In this document: positions 18,242-26,633 of the stretch, piece by piece
How positions within the stretch are numbered: position 1 is the stretch's first letter
Layout of the letters: every line of letters begins with the position of its first letter
DNA from: an uncultured Dehalococcoidia bacterium
GTDB lineage: Bacteria; Chloroflexota; Dehalococcoidia; Lucifugimonadales; JAAXIE01
Reading direction: 5' to 3'
DNA: 64,000 nt
Assembly (NCBI GenBank): GCA_951813255.1
Contig: OX638353.1
Span: 2,973,501-3,037,500, forward strand
Translations under genes and position numbers: made by a program
The notes under the pieces: model-generated
Told to the model about the DNA's origin: nothing
Database searches by the model: none
What the model saw: the letters and a program-made list of their open reading frames with translations, nothing else

Positions 18242-19387
18242 ATGCTGGCATGGATGTGCGGCATGCAGATGCAGATGCTCTCCCGCGCCTACCTGGTCTA
18301 CGAACTCACCGACGGCAACGCCGCCATCTTGGGCGTCGTCAGCGCCGCCAATGCCCTGCCCCTGCTGGTACTGGCCCTGTTCGGTGGTGTCATCGCCGAC
18401 CGGCTGGAAGGCAAACGTATAATCCAGATAAGCCAGGTAGCTCTAGGCCTCTTGGCACTGTTCATCGGCCTATCCATAACAACCAACACTGCCACTTGGT
18501 ACCACCTGTTGGGCGGGGCTATCGCCCATGGGGCGCTGGTCTCCTTCATGATGCCTGCCAGGCAGGCCATCATCCCCCGCCTCGTTGGTCAACAGGGAAT
18601 CAGCAACGCCATGTCACTGAACGCTGCAGGCATGAGCGCAGCCACAGTTATGGCCCCAGCTATCGGTGGAAATGTCTACGCTTTCTTCGGGCCCGACGGC
18701 GCTTACTACATGATCTCGGGGCTGTTCCTGCTGTCGGTGATTCTCACAACCTTCCTGCCACACATCGACGCCAAGGGCACCGGACGAGCCTCAATGATGT
18801 CCGACATCAAAGCTGGGCTTTCCTACATCGGACGCAGCCCCTTGGTAGCGGTTCTCCTGATTACCGCTATGGGCACCACCCTGCTGGCCATGCCCTTCCG
18901 CTTCCTCATGCCTGTATTCGTGGTGGACATCTACAACCGGGGCCCCGACGATATGGGGCTGCTGCTTGCCATGATGGGCATTGGGACTCTCATTGGGTCT
19001 CTCTTCATCGCCGCCATCGGACAGTGGCATCGAGGCTTTCTGCTCCTCGCTGGGGGCGCCATCACCGGCCTAACCCTGCTGTCATTGGCCCTCTTCCCCT
19101 TCTATTACCTGGCTGTGGGTTTGATGGTCTTCCTAGGCTTGGGAGATGCAGGGAGACGGGCCTTGAACCAAGCCTTGGTCATGGAAGTCGCCGAGGACGC
19201 CTACCGCGGCCGGGTGTGGAGTGTCTTCATGATGAACTTCGGGCTGGTGCCATTGGGGGTACTGCCCGCTGGCCTAGCCTCCGAGTACCTAGGCGGAGAA
19301 GTTGCCATCACCATCCTGGCTGGCCTATTGCTCTTCATAGTCGCTCTGCTGCTGATTACTCAGAAAAGGCTCAGAGAGTTGAACTAG
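18242..19387 (+). CDS. MFS transporter (EntS/MFS_3-like exporter)
   Basis: A protein of at least 381 residues with about 11-12 membrane segments, most like the EntS/MFS_3 group of major facilitator exporters. GGVIADRLEGKRIIQ is the loop 2-3 signature and VVDIYNRGPDDMGLLLAMMGIGTLIGSL lies at the start of the second half. The first ATG at 18242 cuts into the first membrane segment. The same frame stays open upstream and encodes the family-typical TFSSLENRDFRLLWFG, yet contains no ATG, GTG or TTG between the stop at 18089 and 18242. A CTG at 18206 or another rare start is likely. The substrate is unknown. It follows qmoC by about 50-100 bases. Confidence 0.8.
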   Translation: MLAWMCGMQMQMLSRAYLVYELTDGNAAILGVVSAANALPLLVLALFGGVIADRLEGKRIIQISQVALGLLALFIGLSITTNTATWYHLLGGAIAHGALVSFMMPARQAIIPRLVGQQGISNAMSLNAAGMSAATVMAPAIGGNVYAFFGPDGAYYMISGLFLLSVILTTFLPHIDAKGTGRASMMSDIKAGLSYIGRSPLVAVLLITAMGTTLLAMPFRFLMPVFVVDIYNRGPDDMGLLLAMMGIGTLIGSLFIAAIGQWHRGFLLLAGGAITGLTLLSLALFPFYYLAVGLMVFLGLGDAGRRALNQALVMEVAEDAYRGRVWSVFMMNFGLVPLGVLPAGLASEYLGGEVAITILAGLLLFIVALLLITQKRLRELN

Positions 19388-19433
19388 GAGACCTCTTCAC
19401 CATCAGCCCGGAAGGTGGTTAAATGGACCGGCA

Positions 19434-19790
19434 ATGGACTTACGAGGACGAGTAAACCGCAAGCAGGTACGCGAGGGTGGTGGAGGCGGAGCCGACCTCC
19501 ACTTCGATGAGATGGTCGGCAGCTACGAGCTGAACATCTACCGCCACCGTAACAGCAAAATCCGGGGCTTGGAGTCCTTGGAGCAGTACCTTGAGTCCCA
19601 AGGCTGCCATACCGTCTATATCACGGATGTGCCTGCCCCCGTGGGCCCCGGCTACGACACCATCAGAGTCACCTGTGAACGCGGGCAAACCATCCCGGAT
19701 GTGGCCCTGCGCCGCGCCCACAACTGGGCCCACCGTCGTAACTTCCTTCACATGTTCCGCAAGCCCGGCGCATCCCCCAGCAGCCTGTAG
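19434..19790 (+). CDS. Hypothetical protein
   Basis: A 118-residue protein I do not recognise. It begins with a basic, glycine-rich stretch (RKQVREGGGGGAD) and continues with a compact segment (SYELNIYRHRNSKIRGLESLEQYLESQGCHTVYITDV) that looks like a folded alpha/beta unit, then a basic tail rich in Arg and His (RRAHNWAHRRNFLHMFRK). The start is doubtful: the purine-rich GGAAGGTGG before it is well spaced for an ATG at 19423, which opens a ten-codon frame, and poorly spaced for ATG 19434; an in-frame ATG at 19512 is also possible. It lies between the MFS gene and hicB. Confidence 0.45.
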   Translation: MDLRGRVNRKQVREGGGGGADLHFDEMVGSYELNIYRHRNSKIRGLESLEQYLESQGCHTVYITDVPAPVGPGYDTIRVTCERGQTIPDVALRRAHNWAHRRNFLHMFRKPGASPSSL

Positions 19791-19840
19791 TCGCTTGGTG
19801 AGCGTCGGCCCGTTTCGATAAGTTTGGGAGAACACCACCT

Positions 19841-20044
19841 ATGAAAAGAGCATTTACCGCCAGCGTCTGGCAAGAGGGTGAATGGTACGTCGCCCAAGCC
19901 TTGGAAGTAGACGTAGCGAGCCAGGGAACGTCGGTAGAAGACGCACTGGCCAACCTTCAGGAGGCCTTGGAGCTTCACTTCTCGCCTCCACTCGCGTCCG
20001 AACCTCAGATACATCACATTGAAGTTGAGGTAGCCTCGGATTAA
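19841..20044 (+). CDS. hicB: HicB-family antitoxin
   Basis: A 67-residue short HicB. The fold signature is FTASVWQEGEWYVAQALEVDVASQGTSVEDALANLQEALELHF, the partially degraded RNase H-like domain of HicB antitoxins. There is no C-terminal DNA-binding domain, as in the short HicB group. GGGAG at 19826-19830 precedes ATG 19841. The HicA toxin gene follows at once and overlaps its last codons, giving the antitoxin-first order that is common outside the Proteobacteria. HicB binds HicA and blocks its RNase activity. Confidence 0.8.
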   Translation: MKRAFTASVWQEGEWYVAQALEVDVASQGTSVEDALANLQEALELHFSPPLASEPQIHHIEVEVASD

Positions 20045-20255
20045 CCCACTACCCTATCGGGAAGTCACCCGCAAGTTAAGGCGTGCCGGGTTCTTCCAGG
20101 TTAGCCAACACGGTAGCCATGTAAAGTTGCTCAAGGACGTCGACGGAGGCCGGCGTACGGTTACCGTTCCTCGTCATCGTGAGATAGCCCCAGGCACTCT
20201 TCGGAGTATCTTGCGTCAGGCTGGTTTAGCGCCTAGCGAGTTCGATGCCTTGTAA
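20040..20255 (+). CDS. hicA: HicA-family mRNA interferase toxin, apparent ATT start
   Basis: A 71-residue HicA reading NPLPYREVTRKLRRAGF near the N-terminus, the catalytic-histidine block SQHGSHVKLLKD, and the family signature VTVPRHREIAPGTLRSILRQAG. HicA cleaves mRNA using a double-stranded-RNA-binding-like fold and that histidine. There is no ATG, GTG or TTG between the in-frame stop at 20031 and residue 30. The ATT at 20040, overlapping the hicB stop codon, places the start exactly where HicA proteins begin, so translation from ATT or coupled re-initiation is inferred. The frame ends at TAA 20253-20255. All recognisable motifs are intact, so it is not an obvious pseudogene. Confidence 0.65.
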   Translation: MNPLPYREVTRKLRRAGFFQVSQHGSHVKLLKDVDGGRRTVTVPRHREIAPGTLRSILRQAGLAPSEFDAL

Positions 20256-20273
20256 ACCGCCCGTACGCGCGTC

Positions 20274-20732
20274 CTAGTCACCTGACCTCCGTAACAGCGA
20301 ATGCGGCATCAATCCCAGACTTGCCACCGCCTTCCATCCCTCTTCGACCGCATTTTCATACGACGACGCTCCAAACAGATGCGTGGGGCATCCACAATCG
20401 CTGCTCCCGAACCCCCTGAACGCCTGCCTCAAACCCTCTCCCAGTACCTCCGCCAACCGGCACTCTACCCTCTCCCCCGTCACTCCGGCCACGGCCCCGC
20501 GCAAAGCACCCGCAGCCAGCAATGCATCGACGTGCCACCTGATCGGTGCATTCGCCCGTTTCCCGTATTCGAAGTGCCTCTCCACCCGCTTCAACCCACC
20601 CGGCCCCAACGCCGAACCCACATAGACATACCATCCGCTGAAGGTCAGCGCCCCCAACCTCCCTACTGCCAAGGGGCCATACGCCTCCAACAGCAGCAGG
20701 TACACCCCCTTCTCCCCGTTAGATGTCATCAT
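20274..20732 (-). CDS. GIY-YIG-type DUF123 nuclease-like protein
   Basis: A 152-residue protein of the DUF123 family, a GIY-YIG-like fold. GVYLLLLEAYG near the N-terminus and GWYVYVGSALGPGGLKRVERHFE match the family core. HWHID in other members corresponds to RWHVDALL here. GSSDCGCPTHLF is the cysteine-containing C-terminal motif. Most members are fused to, or sit near, endonuclease III-like or other DNA-repair proteins, but biochemical function is poorly defined. It converges with hicA, 18 bases apart. Confidence 0.75.
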   Translation of the reverse strand: MMTSNGEKGVYLLLLEAYGPLAVGRLGALTFSGWYVYVGSALGPGGLKRVERHFEYGKRANAPIRWHVDALLAAGALRGAVAGVTGERVECRLAEVLGEGLRQAFRGFGSSDCGCPTHLFGASSYENAVEEGWKAVASLGLMPHSLLRRSGD

Positions 20733-21311
20733 CCCCCGCGATTATATGTCGCATCGGCGCACCCGCCTTTTCCTCACCGTGACATTCCTCTCTTGCGAAC
20801 TGAAAAGAACTTATGCACCATATCCTCCTGTACCCCCTCCTCCGGCGCTGGCTCAGTCCCAGCACTCGACGGACCGGGCCGGTCAAACCTGGCCCAACCC
20901 TGGATGGCGGAAATGAACGGAAAACACGAAAAGAACAAGAATTTATCATCGTCTTGGATGCCCAATCGCGCCCGAACGTTTCAACCACCCCACTTATGGC
21001 ACAATCCTTGGCACTCGTTGTCTCACGCAGCACTACCCGATTCGTATCTGAGTAGGGTATCAGTGAGACAAATGGCACACTTTCCAGCTACAAAACTCTT
21101 CACCACAGATACGAATGGTGTCTCACCCAACTCCAATTCGTATCTGCAAGCCCATCCCCGCCGAGACACAACGAGACTCGATGACACCTCAATGGCACAC
21201 AGTGTCTCTTCTTTCCCCAACCCGCCCCCAAGCCCGCTCTCAGCTTTACACACATAGGCGGCCGCAGTATCCTACTCCCGTTCAGTCATCCCCTAGACGG
21301 AGAGAGCGACT
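20733..21311. other. Non-coding gap with short repeats before hisS
   Basis: 579 bases with no credible gene. From about 20995 onward it is dense in short direct and inverted repeats: ATTCGTATCTG in three copies, AATGGCACAC at 21071-21080 and 21191-21200, and several GTGTCTC/GAGACAC words. It holds the promoter region of hisS and of the divergent DUF123 gene. Confidence 0.6.
21040..21146. repeat. ATTCGTATCTG repeat cluster
   Basis: Three exact copies of the 11-mer ATTCGTATCTG: direct at 21040-21050, inverted (CAGATACGAAT) at 21106-21116, and direct at 21136-21146. The second and third form an inverted pair 19 bases apart. They lie 165-270 bases upstream of hisS and look like protein-binding sites or part of a small mobile-repeat remnant. 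Confidence 0.55.
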
Positions 21312-22559
21312 TTGCAATTCAGGGCTCCCAGAGGCGCCTCCGATCTTCTGCCCCAGCAACAGAAGTACTGGCGCCACATCGAGCGCGCCTGCGTCACCCT
21401 CAGTCAACAATACGGCTTCTCCCGTCTCGATACCCCTGTATTCGAGAGTTCCGGTCTCTTCGACCGCTCCGTTGGCGCAGGCACCGACATAGTCGAAAAA
21501 GAGACCTACACCTTCGCCGACCGTGGAGGCGACCTGCTGACCCTTCGCCCCGAAGGCACTGCCCCCATCTGCCGCGCCTACCTGGAGCACGGCATGCACA
21601 ACCTGCCCCAACCGGTGCGTCTCTATTACTTCTGCCCCGTCTTCCGATACGAAAGGCCTCAAGCAGGTAGGTACCGCGAGCACCACCAGTTCGGCTTGGA
21701 GGTACTCGGCGACGCCGATCCATCGGTGGATGCCGAGGTGGTCGAGTTGGCATGGAGGCTGGTGTCCAGGCTGGGGCTCTCGGACGTCTCCCTCTACGTG
21801 AACAGCATCGGCGACCGCCAGTGCCGCCCTGTCTACCTCGACGCGCTGCGCTCCTACTACCGTGAGCGCCAAGCCAACCTCTGCCCTGACTGCCAGCAAA
21901 GACTGGACCGCAACGCCCTGCGCCTGCTCGACTGCAAGCGCGAGGGATGCCACCAGTACGGCGATGATGCCCCCCGCTCGGTGGACTATCTATGCGATGA
22001 TTGCCAGTCCCACTGGGACCGCCTGCTGCAGTATCTCGCGCTAATGGGGATTCCCTACCAAGTGGACCACCGCCTCGTGCGAGGTCTCGACTACTACACG
22101 CGCACTGTTTTCGAGATCCAACCACTGGAGGAAGGGGGCCAAAGCACCCTGGTCGGCGGTGGACGCTACGACGGCCTCATCGAGGAAATCGGAGGCAGGC
22201 CCACACCCGGCATAGGCTTCGCCACGGGTCTGGAGCGCCTCACACTGAACCTTCAACGCCAGGAGGTCCCAATCGATGAGGATCCCTCCCCCCAGTACCT
22301 GGTCATCAACATGGGGCAAGCGGCCCGGGAGACTGCCTTGGATGTAGCAGTACGCATACGTCAACAGGGCACAGGCGCCATTCTCGGTTCCGCCGGACGC
22401 AGTCTCAAAGGGCAGTTGCGCCAAGCCAACGCTCTATCCATTCCCTATGTGGTCATCATCGGCGATGATGAGGTGGCAGCCAACAGCATTACCATCCGAG
22501 ACATGGCTACCGGCGGCCAGGAACGCCGGCCAGTCCCCGAATTCCTGGAACAACTCTAG
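21312..22559 (+). CDS. hisS: Histidyl-tRNA synthetase
   Basis: A 415-residue class II synthetase that charges tRNA-His. Motif 2 is FRYERPQAGRYREHHQFG, the histidine-specific motif is GLDYYTRTVFE, and motif 3 is GIGFATGLERL. The C-terminal anticodon-binding domain follows (QYLVINMGQAARETALDVAV). The N-terminus FRAPRGASDLLPQQ is the usual start. The start codon is TTG at 21312 with GGAGAGAG a few bases upstream. The length is normal for a bacterial HisRS. It stands alone; its usual neighbour aspS is absent. Confidence 0.95.
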   Translation: MQFRAPRGASDLLPQQQKYWRHIERACVTLSQQYGFSRLDTPVFESSGLFDRSVGAGTDIVEKETYTFADRGGDLLTLRPEGTAPICRAYLEHGMHNLPQPVRLYYFCPVFRYERPQAGRYREHHQFGLEVLGDADPSVDAEVVELAWRLVSRLGLSDVSLYVNSIGDRQCRPVYLDALRSYYRERQANLCPDCQQRLDRNALRLLDCKREGCHQYGDDAPRSVDYLCDDCQSHWDRLLQYLALMGIPYQVDHRLVRGLDYYTRTVFEIQPLEEGGQSTLVGGGRYDGLIEEIGGRPTPGIGFATGLERLTLNLQRQEVPIDEDPSPQYLVINMGQAARETALDVAVRIRQQGTGAILGSAGRSLKGQLRQANALSIPYVVIIGDDEVAANSITIRDMATGGQERRPVPEFLEQL

Positions 22560-22592
22560 CCCTCAACAAAGAGGAAACGGGAGGAGACAGAC

Positions 22593-23348
22593 ATGGAAAA
22601 AGTAGTAGACCTGAGCCACCCTTGGAACATCCACTCACCACCCTGGATGGGTTACGACTCGCCCCGTCTCTGGTACACCCAGCGTCATTCCATGGGAGGC
22701 GTGGTCAGCCAGTGGCTCTCGACTCCTCTCCACGTCGGAACCCACTTGGACTCCGAGATGCATGGCTACAGCGGAGGCAGGGACATCGGCAGCGTCCCCA
22801 TAGATCGGCTGTATGGCGACGGCATCGTAGTGGATATCAGCAATGAAGTGGGTCCCTTGGACCTCATCACAGTGGATCACATCACCAAGAACGCCGACAT
22901 ACGCAAGGGCGACATCCTCATCCTCCACACTGGCTTCCACAAATACTACCAAGGCGGTAGCGCAGAGGACGAAGAGACCTACTTCTGTCGTCACCCTGGC
23001 CCCTACAAGGAAGTCTCCGACTGGTTCATAGAGATGGAACTTAAGTGGACTGGCACCGACACCGGCTCCGGTGACCACCCCATGAACACTGCCATCCGCA
23101 ACCTCCGTCCCGACATCTGCAAAGAGTACGAGGACAAGATTGGCAAGTCGGTGGATGAGCAGTTCCCCATGCGTGACTACTTCTACATGCACCGCGCTCC
23201 CTTCCGCAAAGGAATCATCCACGTGGAGAACGTCGGAGGCGACATCGACCAGGTGCTGAACAAGCGCTGCAAGATTGGCGCGTTCCCTTGGCGCTTCGAG
23301 GGCGGCGAAGGCGCAATGTGCCGCGTGGTAGCCTTCCTGGACGAGTAA
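22593..23348 (+). CDS. Cyclase-family metal-dependent hydrolase
   Basis: A 251-residue protein of the cyclase family, which includes kynurenine formamidase and isatin hydrolase. The metal-binding motif HVGTHLDSEMH (HxGTHxDxxxH) is intact near residues 48-58, and the N-terminus VVDLSHPWNIHSPPWMG is typical. The family hydrolyses amide or lactam bonds with Mn or Zn. It is the first of three closely spaced same-strand genes (gaps of 34 and 37 bases) with an esterase and a Gfo/Idh/MocA oxidoreductase, which suggests a catabolic operon for an unknown ring or amide compound. An unusual long insertion around residues 120-175 differs from the shortest family members. Confidence 0.8.
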   Translation: MEKVVDLSHPWNIHSPPWMGYDSPRLWYTQRHSMGGVVSQWLSTPLHVGTHLDSEMHGYSGGRDIGSVPIDRLYGDGIVVDISNEVGPLDLITVDHITKNADIRKGDILILHTGFHKYYQGGSAEDEETYFCRHPGPYKEVSDWFIEMELKWTGTDTGSGDHPMNTAIRNLRPDICKEYEDKIGKSVDEQFPMRDYFYMHRAPFRKGIIHVENVGGDIDQVLNKRCKIGAFPWRFEGGEGAMCRVVAFLDE

Positions 23349-23382
23349 ACACGCCCCCGCGCACAAAGGAGCACCGGAACAG

Positions 23383-24066
23383 ATGAAGGCTGCGCAGCAC
23401 CAAGGCAGGAGCCTGCTCTACCTGACAATAGAGCCCGACGACTACGACGCAAGCCTGCAATACCCCCTGTTCATCCTTCTGCATGGATTCGGGGCCAACA
23501 TGCAGGACTTGGCTTCGTTATCGCCCGCTATCAACCGCGAGGGCTACGTCTACGCCTGCCCTCAAGCCCCAATGGCCTTCCAGCTAGGCCCAGGCATGGT
23601 TGGCTACGGCTGGACGCCTCGCGGTGCCGAAGCAACGCCTGAGGACATCCAGAATGCTGAAGATGCTCTGGACACCTTCTTCGCGGAAATCATGGAGAAG
23701 TACCAGGTCTCCCCCGGCAACGTCATCCTCAGCGGCTTCTCCCAAGGCGGGGGTATGACCTACCGCTGCGGTCTGCGTCAGCCCAACCTGTTCGCCGGTC
23801 TAGCCGTCCTCAGTGGCACCCTCCCTGATACCGACTCCCTGAAGGCCCGCCTCCCCGAAGAGCGCAACCAGCCCATATTCGTAGTCCATGGCACCGCGGA
23901 CAGCGTGCTCCCCATTGACCGCGGGCGCGCCGCCAACGAGTTCCTCCAGTCGGCGGGCTACCAGCCCCAGTACAAGGAATACCCCATGGCCCACGAAATT
24001 AGCCCCGACGTGCTCTCCGACTTGGTCCAGTGGGCGTCCAGTGTCCTGCCCCCGCTTGCACGGTAG
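23383..24066 (+). CDS. Phospholipase/carboxylesterase-family hydrolase
   Basis: A 227-residue alpha/beta hydrolase of the carboxylesterase/dienelactone hydrolase-like group (Abhydrolase_2). The oxyanion region is FILLHGFGANMQDL, the nucleophile elbow is SGFSQGGGMTY, the acid is in VHGTADSVLPI and the histidine is in MAHEISPD. It is complete. ATG 23383 follows AAAGGAG. It probably removes an ester or lactone produced by the neighbouring cyclase-family enzyme, but no substrate can be assigned. Confidence 0.8.
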   Translation: MKAAQHQGRSLLYLTIEPDDYDASLQYPLFILLHGFGANMQDLASLSPAINREGYVYACPQAPMAFQLGPGMVGYGWTPRGAEATPEDIQNAEDALDTFFAEIMEKYQVSPGNVILSGFSQGGGMTYRCGLRQPNLFAGLAVLSGTLPDTDSLKARLPEERNQPIFVVHGTADSVLPIDRGRAANEFLQSAGYQPQYKEYPMAHEISPDVLSDLVQWASSVLPPLAR

Positions 24067-24103
24067 ACCCTTACCGCCCTAGCAACTTGCAAGGAGGAAC
24101 ATC

Positions 24104-25156
24104 ATGGCCGATGGAGCCATTCGAGTTGGAATCGTAGGCGCGGGCGGCATTGTGCGCTCTCGCAACCTGCCTGGGCTCCGGGCCATGCCCGATGTCGAAG
24201 TCGTGAGCGTGGTCAACCGTAGCCGTGAGTCCAGCGAACGGGCCGCCGCCGAGATGGAGATACCCACGGTCTACGACCATTGGACCGACCTCATTGAGTC
24301 CACCGACACAAACGCCATCTGCATCGGCACTTGGCCCTACATGCACTGCGCGATGACCTTGGCAGCCCTTGAGGCCGACAAGCACGTCCTCACCGAAGGC
24401 CGCATGGCCATGAACGCTGAGGAAGCCCGCATCATGCTGGATGCCTCCCGCGCCAAGCCCCACCTCATTACCCAGATTGTCCCCGGCCCGCCCACATTCC
24501 CCGTGGACAACCTCCTCATAGAGATGATCAACAGCGGCTTCCTAGGCGACATTCTCTCCGTGGACATCCGCGCCTTGCCCATCGGCCGTCAGCCCCACCA
24601 AGCATTCATCAACCCCGACGCACCCTTCCACTGGCGAATGGACGCCGACGTCAGCGGCTACAACGCCCTCAGCGTGGGCATCGAGTACGAGTCGATGATG
24701 CGCTGGCTCGGCCCAGCCACCAAGGTGATGGCCAACACTCGCACCTTCACCACCCAGCGAAAAGACGAGGAGGGCAACCTCCGCTCAGTCCGACTACCAG
24801 AGTTGGTCGACATCCTAGCCGACCTGGCTTGTGGCGCCCAGATGCACATGAACGTCAGCTCCGTCTCCGGCATGGGGCCCCAACACGAGATCTGGCTCTT
24901 CGGCAGCCAAGGCACCATCCACTGTGAAGACGCCAACGTATTCGCAGGCAAACGCGGCGACACAGAACTGAAAGAGGTCCCCAACCCCGAGGCCTCACGC
25001 TACAAATGGCGCTCCGAGGAGGAGTTCGTCAACGCCATTCGCGGCGTGGAGAAGGTGACTCGCACCCCGTTCGACGCAGGCGTCCAGTACATGGAGTTCA
25101 GCGAGGCAGTAGCCCGCAGCTCCCAAACAGGTGAAGCCATCTACCTGCCTCTCTAA
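24104..25156 (+). CDS. Gfo/Idh/MocA-family oxidoreductase
   Basis: A 350-residue NAD(P)-dependent dehydrogenase. The Rossmann motif VGIVGAGGIVRSRNLPGL is at the N-terminus. The loop after LEADKHVLTEGRMAMN holds the position of the EKP motif of the family but reads TEGRMA, so the usual catalytic lysine of EKP is not conserved. The alpha/beta C-terminal domain extends from about residue 130. AAGGAGG at 24090-24096 precedes ATG 24104. It ends the small catabolic gene group, just before the accessory cassette at 25.2 kb. Confidence 0.8.
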   Translation: MADGAIRVGIVGAGGIVRSRNLPGLRAMPDVEVVSVVNRSRESSERAAAEMEIPTVYDHWTDLIESTDTNAICIGTWPYMHCAMTLAALEADKHVLTEGRMAMNAEEARIMLDASRAKPHLITQIVPGPPTFPVDNLLIEMINSGFLGDILSVDIRALPIGRQPHQAFINPDAPFHWRMDADVSGYNALSVGIEYESMMRWLGPATKVMANTRTFTTQRKDEEGNLRSVRLPELVDILADLACGAQMHMNVSSVSGMGPQHEIWLFGSQGTIHCEDANVFAGKRGDTELKEVPNPEASRYKWRSEEEFVNAIRGVEKVTRTPFDAGVQYMEFSEAVARSSQTGEAIYLPL

Positions 25157-25219
25157 CCCCCGCGCCACCCAATTGCCAATTGTCGAGGGGCATGAAGCAT
25201 GGGAGTGCATTGAGGCATA

Positions 25220-26629
25220 ATGCGTACTCTGAGGATGGGCCGTCCCACGCCTGAACAGCTCACATTATTGCAGGACACCGGTGCTGGTTTCAGACTCATC
25301 CGCGGCGCCGCCGGTAGCGGTAAGACCGCAACTGCACTCTTTCGGCTCCGACAACTATGCGGTGCACGACGACGACGTCGCCGTCAAATGGACTCTTCAG
25401 AACCCACACGGGTCTTGGTGCTGACATTCAACCGAACTCTCCAGGGCTACATTTCCCAGCTTGTATCTGACCAGGTTGAGCAATCTGAAGACTTGGTTCT
25501 GACGGTAGATACCTTTGCCCATTGGGCCCGCAGTCTCGTAAGCCGCCGGAACCTGCTTGACGACAAAGATCGCCGTAACCAGATAGCCTCCCTAGTTCAA
25601 CAGGCTGGTATACCGACACAGCATTTGGACTACTATGTGGACGAGATTGAGTACGTGTTAGGCAGATTCCATCCAGACCACCTCGCCTCATATCTACGAG
25701 CGACTCGCTCCGGCCGAGGAAGGGCACCAGCCGTTTCGCAAGAGCTTCGCAAGAAGTTGCTGGATAAGGTAGTTGGACCGTACACCGCCCTGAAGTCCGA
25801 GCGTGGCAAAGTAGACTGGAACGATGTTGCCGTGGAAGCAGCAGCTGGTGTGCCTAACAAGCAGTACGAGATAGTTGTCGTGGATGAGGCACAGGATCTA
25901 TCAGCCAACCAGATTCGGGCCATTTGCGCACATCTGAGTAATGACCATGTGACTACGTTCATCATGGATGCCGTTCAACGCATATACCCTCAATCTTTCG
26001 CTTGGGTTGAGGTCGGCATCGACATGCGCCCCCAGATGGTACATACCTTGAAGCGTAACTATAGAAACACTCGCCAAATAGCCCGTCTCGCCTCATCCCT
26101 CATCCATGGCCTCCCACCCGACCCGGATGGCGCGGTGCCAGATCCCTCCGAGTGTGCCGCCGACGGGCCACGCCCCATAGTGTATATCGGTAACTTCTCA
26201 GTACAACTGGGGCGTATGTTGGACGCTATGGAGCCGCAACTTCTTAATGGAGACGAGGTAGCCATAATCCACCCGCGTGGCGGTCGCTGGTTTGGCTTCA
26301 CTAAGAGCGTGCTCCAAGAGCGCCGCATATCTTACTGCGAACTCACCCGTAATCCAGTCTGGCCCACCGGGCCGGAACAGTTCGCCCTATCGACCATTCA
26401 CTCCGCCAAAGGCTTGGAATTCGACCATGTTCTCATGCCTGGCTTGAGCAAACAGCTTACACTACACGGGGAAGAAGACGGAGACGGTACACTCGACAAC
26501 CTCCGTCGGCTCGTGGCTATGGGCATTGGCCGTGCTAGGAAGACAGTTATGCTGGGTTACAAGCCAGGGGACAGGTCTGCTGTTTTCGATTTCATCGATC
26601 CCACGACCTATGACGCCGTAGAGGTTTGA
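25220..26629 (+). CDS. Compact superfamily 1 (UvrD/Rep-like) DNA helicase
   Basis: A 469-residue SF1 helicase with a full motif set: Walker A IRGAAGSGKTATALFRLR, motif Ia RVLVLTFNRTLQGYI, motif II EIVVVDEAQDLSANQIRA, motif III TTFIMDAVQRIYPQSF, motif IV LKRNYRNTRQIARLA, motif V STIHSAKGLEFDHVLMP and motif VI VAMGIGRARKTVMLGY. It is shorter than housekeeping UvrD or PcrA (about 720 residues) and has no nuclease domain, which fits helicases found in defence islands. It starts the three-gene cassette; the DarT-like gene begins five bases after its stop. By eye the gene is less GC-rich than its flanks, which suggests horizontal gain. Confidence 0.85.
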   Translation: MRTLRMGRPTPEQLTLLQDTGAGFRLIRGAAGSGKTATALFRLRQLCGARRRRRRQMDSSEPTRVLVLTFNRTLQGYISQLVSDQVEQSEDLVLTVDTFAHWARSLVSRRNLLDDKDRRNQIASLVQQAGIPTQHLDYYVDEIEYVLGRFHPDHLASYLRATRSGRGRAPAVSQELRKKLLDKVVGPYTALKSERGKVDWNDVAVEAAAGVPNKQYEIVVVDEAQDLSANQIRAICAHLSNDHVTTFIMDAVQRIYPQSFAWVEVGIDMRPQMVHTLKRNYRNTRQIARLASSLIHGLPPDPDGAVPDPSECAADGPRPIVYIGNFSVQLGRMLDAMEPQLLNGDEVAIIHPRGGRWFGFTKSVLQERRISYCELTRNPVWPTGPEQFALSTIHSAKGLEFDHVLMPGLSKQLTLHGEEDGDGTLDNLRRLVAMGIGRARKTVMLGYKPGDRSAVFDFIDPTTYDAVEV

Positions 26630-26633
26630 ACTC

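Noticed and set aside
18184..19422. Long frame of 412 codons in another reading frame over the MFS gene
   Set aside because: Its translation is rich in Arg, His and Pro with no family resemblance, while the overlapping frame encodes a clear multi-pass transporter.
20301..21257. Frame of 318 codons over the DUF123 gene and the hisS upstream gap
   Set aside because: Antisense shadow of DUF123 followed by repeat DNA. Composition is unlike a protein.
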